Assembly: GCA_963748105.1 (NCBI GenBank)
Contig: CAVVHP010000019.1
Span: 45,620-109,619, forward strand
Direction of reading: 5' to 3'
DNA from: JAKAGZ01 sp963748105
GTDB taxonomy: Bacteria; Bacteroidota; Ignavibacteria; Ignavibacteriales; Ignavibacteriaceae
Length of the DNA: 64,000 nt
Position numbers and translations under genes: made by a program. How positions within the stretch are numbered: position 1 is the stretch's first letter; every line of letters begins with the position of its first letter. Under the pieces are notes generated by a model. It was not told the DNA's origin. It did no database searches and saw only the letters and a program-made list of their open reading frames with translations. Of the stretch, positions 63,063-64,000 are shown piece by piece.

Positions 63063-63287
63063 ATTCTACAAATAATTTTGGGTAAAAATAACAACGGAAC
63101 AAAAGATAAAATACAGATTATGGCTGATATAAAAAATGAAGTCCCCCACTAAGTGAAATATAATTTATTTCACACCTAAAATTAACTTTTTTAATAAATA
63201 TTATGTGAAAATTCTGGGTTTTAATTTTTAATAAACCGTTTATTTGAATAAATTTAAAGCATCATCGCCAAACCTAATGAGGGTAAA

Positions 63288-64000
63288 ATGAAGAAAATTC
63301 AGAGAAGGGAGTTCTTAAAATCCGCATCTGTTGCCGCGATAGCCGCCGGAAGCGGTGCCGCATTTTTTGCCGGCTGCGGTACAGAAGAAAAAGGGAAAAA
63401 TGTTTCGGTAAATACCGGAAAAACTTATGAATGGAAAATGGTCACAACCTGGCCTCCGCATTTCCCTCTGCTCGGTGAGTATGCTGATAAATTTGCCGAG
63501 TGGGTTGGCAAAATGTCGGACGGAAGACTAAAAATACAGGTTTACGGCGGCGGCGAGCTTGTTCCTGCGCTGGAGACTTTCGACGCTGTTTCACAGGGAA
63601 TTGCTGAAATGGGTCACGGTGCGGCATATTACTGGGCGGGTAAATCTCCCGCGGCGCAGTTTTTCGGAAGCGTTCCATTCGGAATGAATGCACAGGAAAT
63701 AAACGCCTGGTTTTATGAAGGCGATGGAATAAAACTATGGCAGGAATTGTACGCTCCGTTCGGATTAGTGCCGATGCCCTGCGGAAATACAGGCGCGCAG
63801 ATGGGCGGATGGTACAATAAAGAAATTAATTCTGTCTCTGATATTAAAGGATTAAAAATAAGAATGCCCGGCCTGGGGGGAAAGGTAATTTCAAAAGCGG
63901 GCGCTACTTCTATACTGTCACCCGCGGGCGAACTTTACACAGATCTTGAAAGAGGTGTAATTGATGCGCTTGAATGGGTTGGCCCATACCACGATTACCT
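63288..64000 (+). CDS. TRAP transporter solute-binding protein (DctP family), 3' end outside window
   Basis: This is the first 237 residues of a periplasmic binding protein. It has a twin-arginine motif (QRREFLK) and a Tat lipoprotein-like signal ending AFFAGC. The mature part begins YEWKMVTTWPPHFPL, and the DctP-type features LKIRMPGLGGKV and DALEWVGPYHDY are present. The substrate is probably an organic acid such as a keto-acid or lactate, as is usual for the family. GAGGG lies 5 bases before the ATG. The gene runs off the window, so its partner DctQ/M genes should follow. Confidence 0.93.
   Translation, partial: MKKIQRREFLKSASVAAIAAGSGAAFFAGCGTEEKGKNVSVNTGKTYEWKMVTTWPPHFPLLGEYADKFAEWVGKMSDGRLKIQVYGGGELVPALETFDAVSQGIAEMGHGAAYYWAGKSPAAQFFGSVPFGMNAQEINAWFYEGDGIKLWQELYAPFGLVPMPCGNTGAQMGGWYNKEINSVSDIKGLKIRMPGLGGKVISKAGATSILSPAGELYTDLERGVIDALEWVGPYHDY

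Noticed and set aside
1..64000. tRNA, rRNA, CRISPR array, prophage, transposase or integrase
   Set aside because: I looked for conserved tRNA arms and CCA-like ends, repeat-spacer regularity and mobile-element proteins, and found none that I could support by eye.

Overview
The window looks like chromosomal DNA from a Gram-negative, low-to-moderate GC, heterotrophic bacterium of the Bacteroidota/Chlorobiota/Ignavibacteriota group. An Ignavibacteria-like lineage is my best guess, made from recalled family resemblance and not from a search. Supporting signs are LPS-core genes, small PorT-like outer-membrane barrels, Mla-type lipid transport, RND and EmrAB efflux with TolC-type partners, and secreted M1/M13 metallopeptidases. 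No rRNA, tRNA, CRISPR array, transposase or phage gene was seen.

Layout. 0-9.5 kb: end of an ABC exporter, fructose-1,6-bisphosphatase, a GT9 glycosyltransferase coupled to Kdo transferase (waaA), DinB, a secreted isoaspartyl peptidase, DUF2721, a fatty-acid desaturase and a broken outer-membrane barrel. 9.5-16 kb: YbaK deacylase, GYD protein, two secreted unknowns, ornithine carbamoyltransferase plus carbamate kinase, Aat transferase and an M24 peptidase. 16-28.5 kb: the most unusual region, with four glutamate dehydrogenase genes of different subtypes and two ~1000-residue proteins that join receiver-like domains to a PPDK/PEP-synthase-type ATP-grasp domain, plus a tiny zinc-ribbon protein. 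28.5-33 kb: M1 peptidase, nitroreductase and an amino-acid permease fused to EIIA-like and TrkA-C domains. 33-38 kb: TetR-EmrA-EmrB-TolC efflux operon. 38-47.5 kb: rhodanese, MscS, M13 peptidase, esterase, cytochrome c, EamA transporter, DUF4097 and TPM proteins. 47.6-54 kb: RND efflux operon under a second TetR with two matching operator-like dyads. 54-64 kb: amidase, methyltransferase, Trm112, Tag, guanidinium-type SMR, uvrA, mlaDFE and the start of a TRAP-transporter binding protein.

The central candidate system is gdhA1-rec/PPDK1-gdhA2-rec/PPDK2-zinc ribbon-gdh3(-lipoprotein), facing a convergent gdh4. A [gdhA + receiver/PPDK] unit has been tandemly duplicated. The two gdhA copies keep almost the same substrate domain but carry opposite coenzyme fingerprints: residues F238/W243/P262/D263 (NAD type) against S238/Q243/S262/N263 (NADP type). 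The large partners have a complete ATP-grasp signature but no recognisable PEP/pyruvate barrel. An invariant GSH motif near their C-terminus might be a diverged phospho-histidine site. My inference is a signal-responsive phosphotransfer or regulatory module at the glutamate/2-oxoglutarate/pyruvate junction.

Sequence quality matters here. At least eight single-base frameshifts (GT9 x2, waaA start, tolC, uvrA x2, mlaD, mlaE) and one in-frame TAG interrupt otherwise well-conserved genes. Many lie in short homopolymers. This pattern fits uncorrected assembly indels better than gene decay, so I give repaired gene extents. Intergenic spaces also hold several unrelated dispersed-type palindromic elements.
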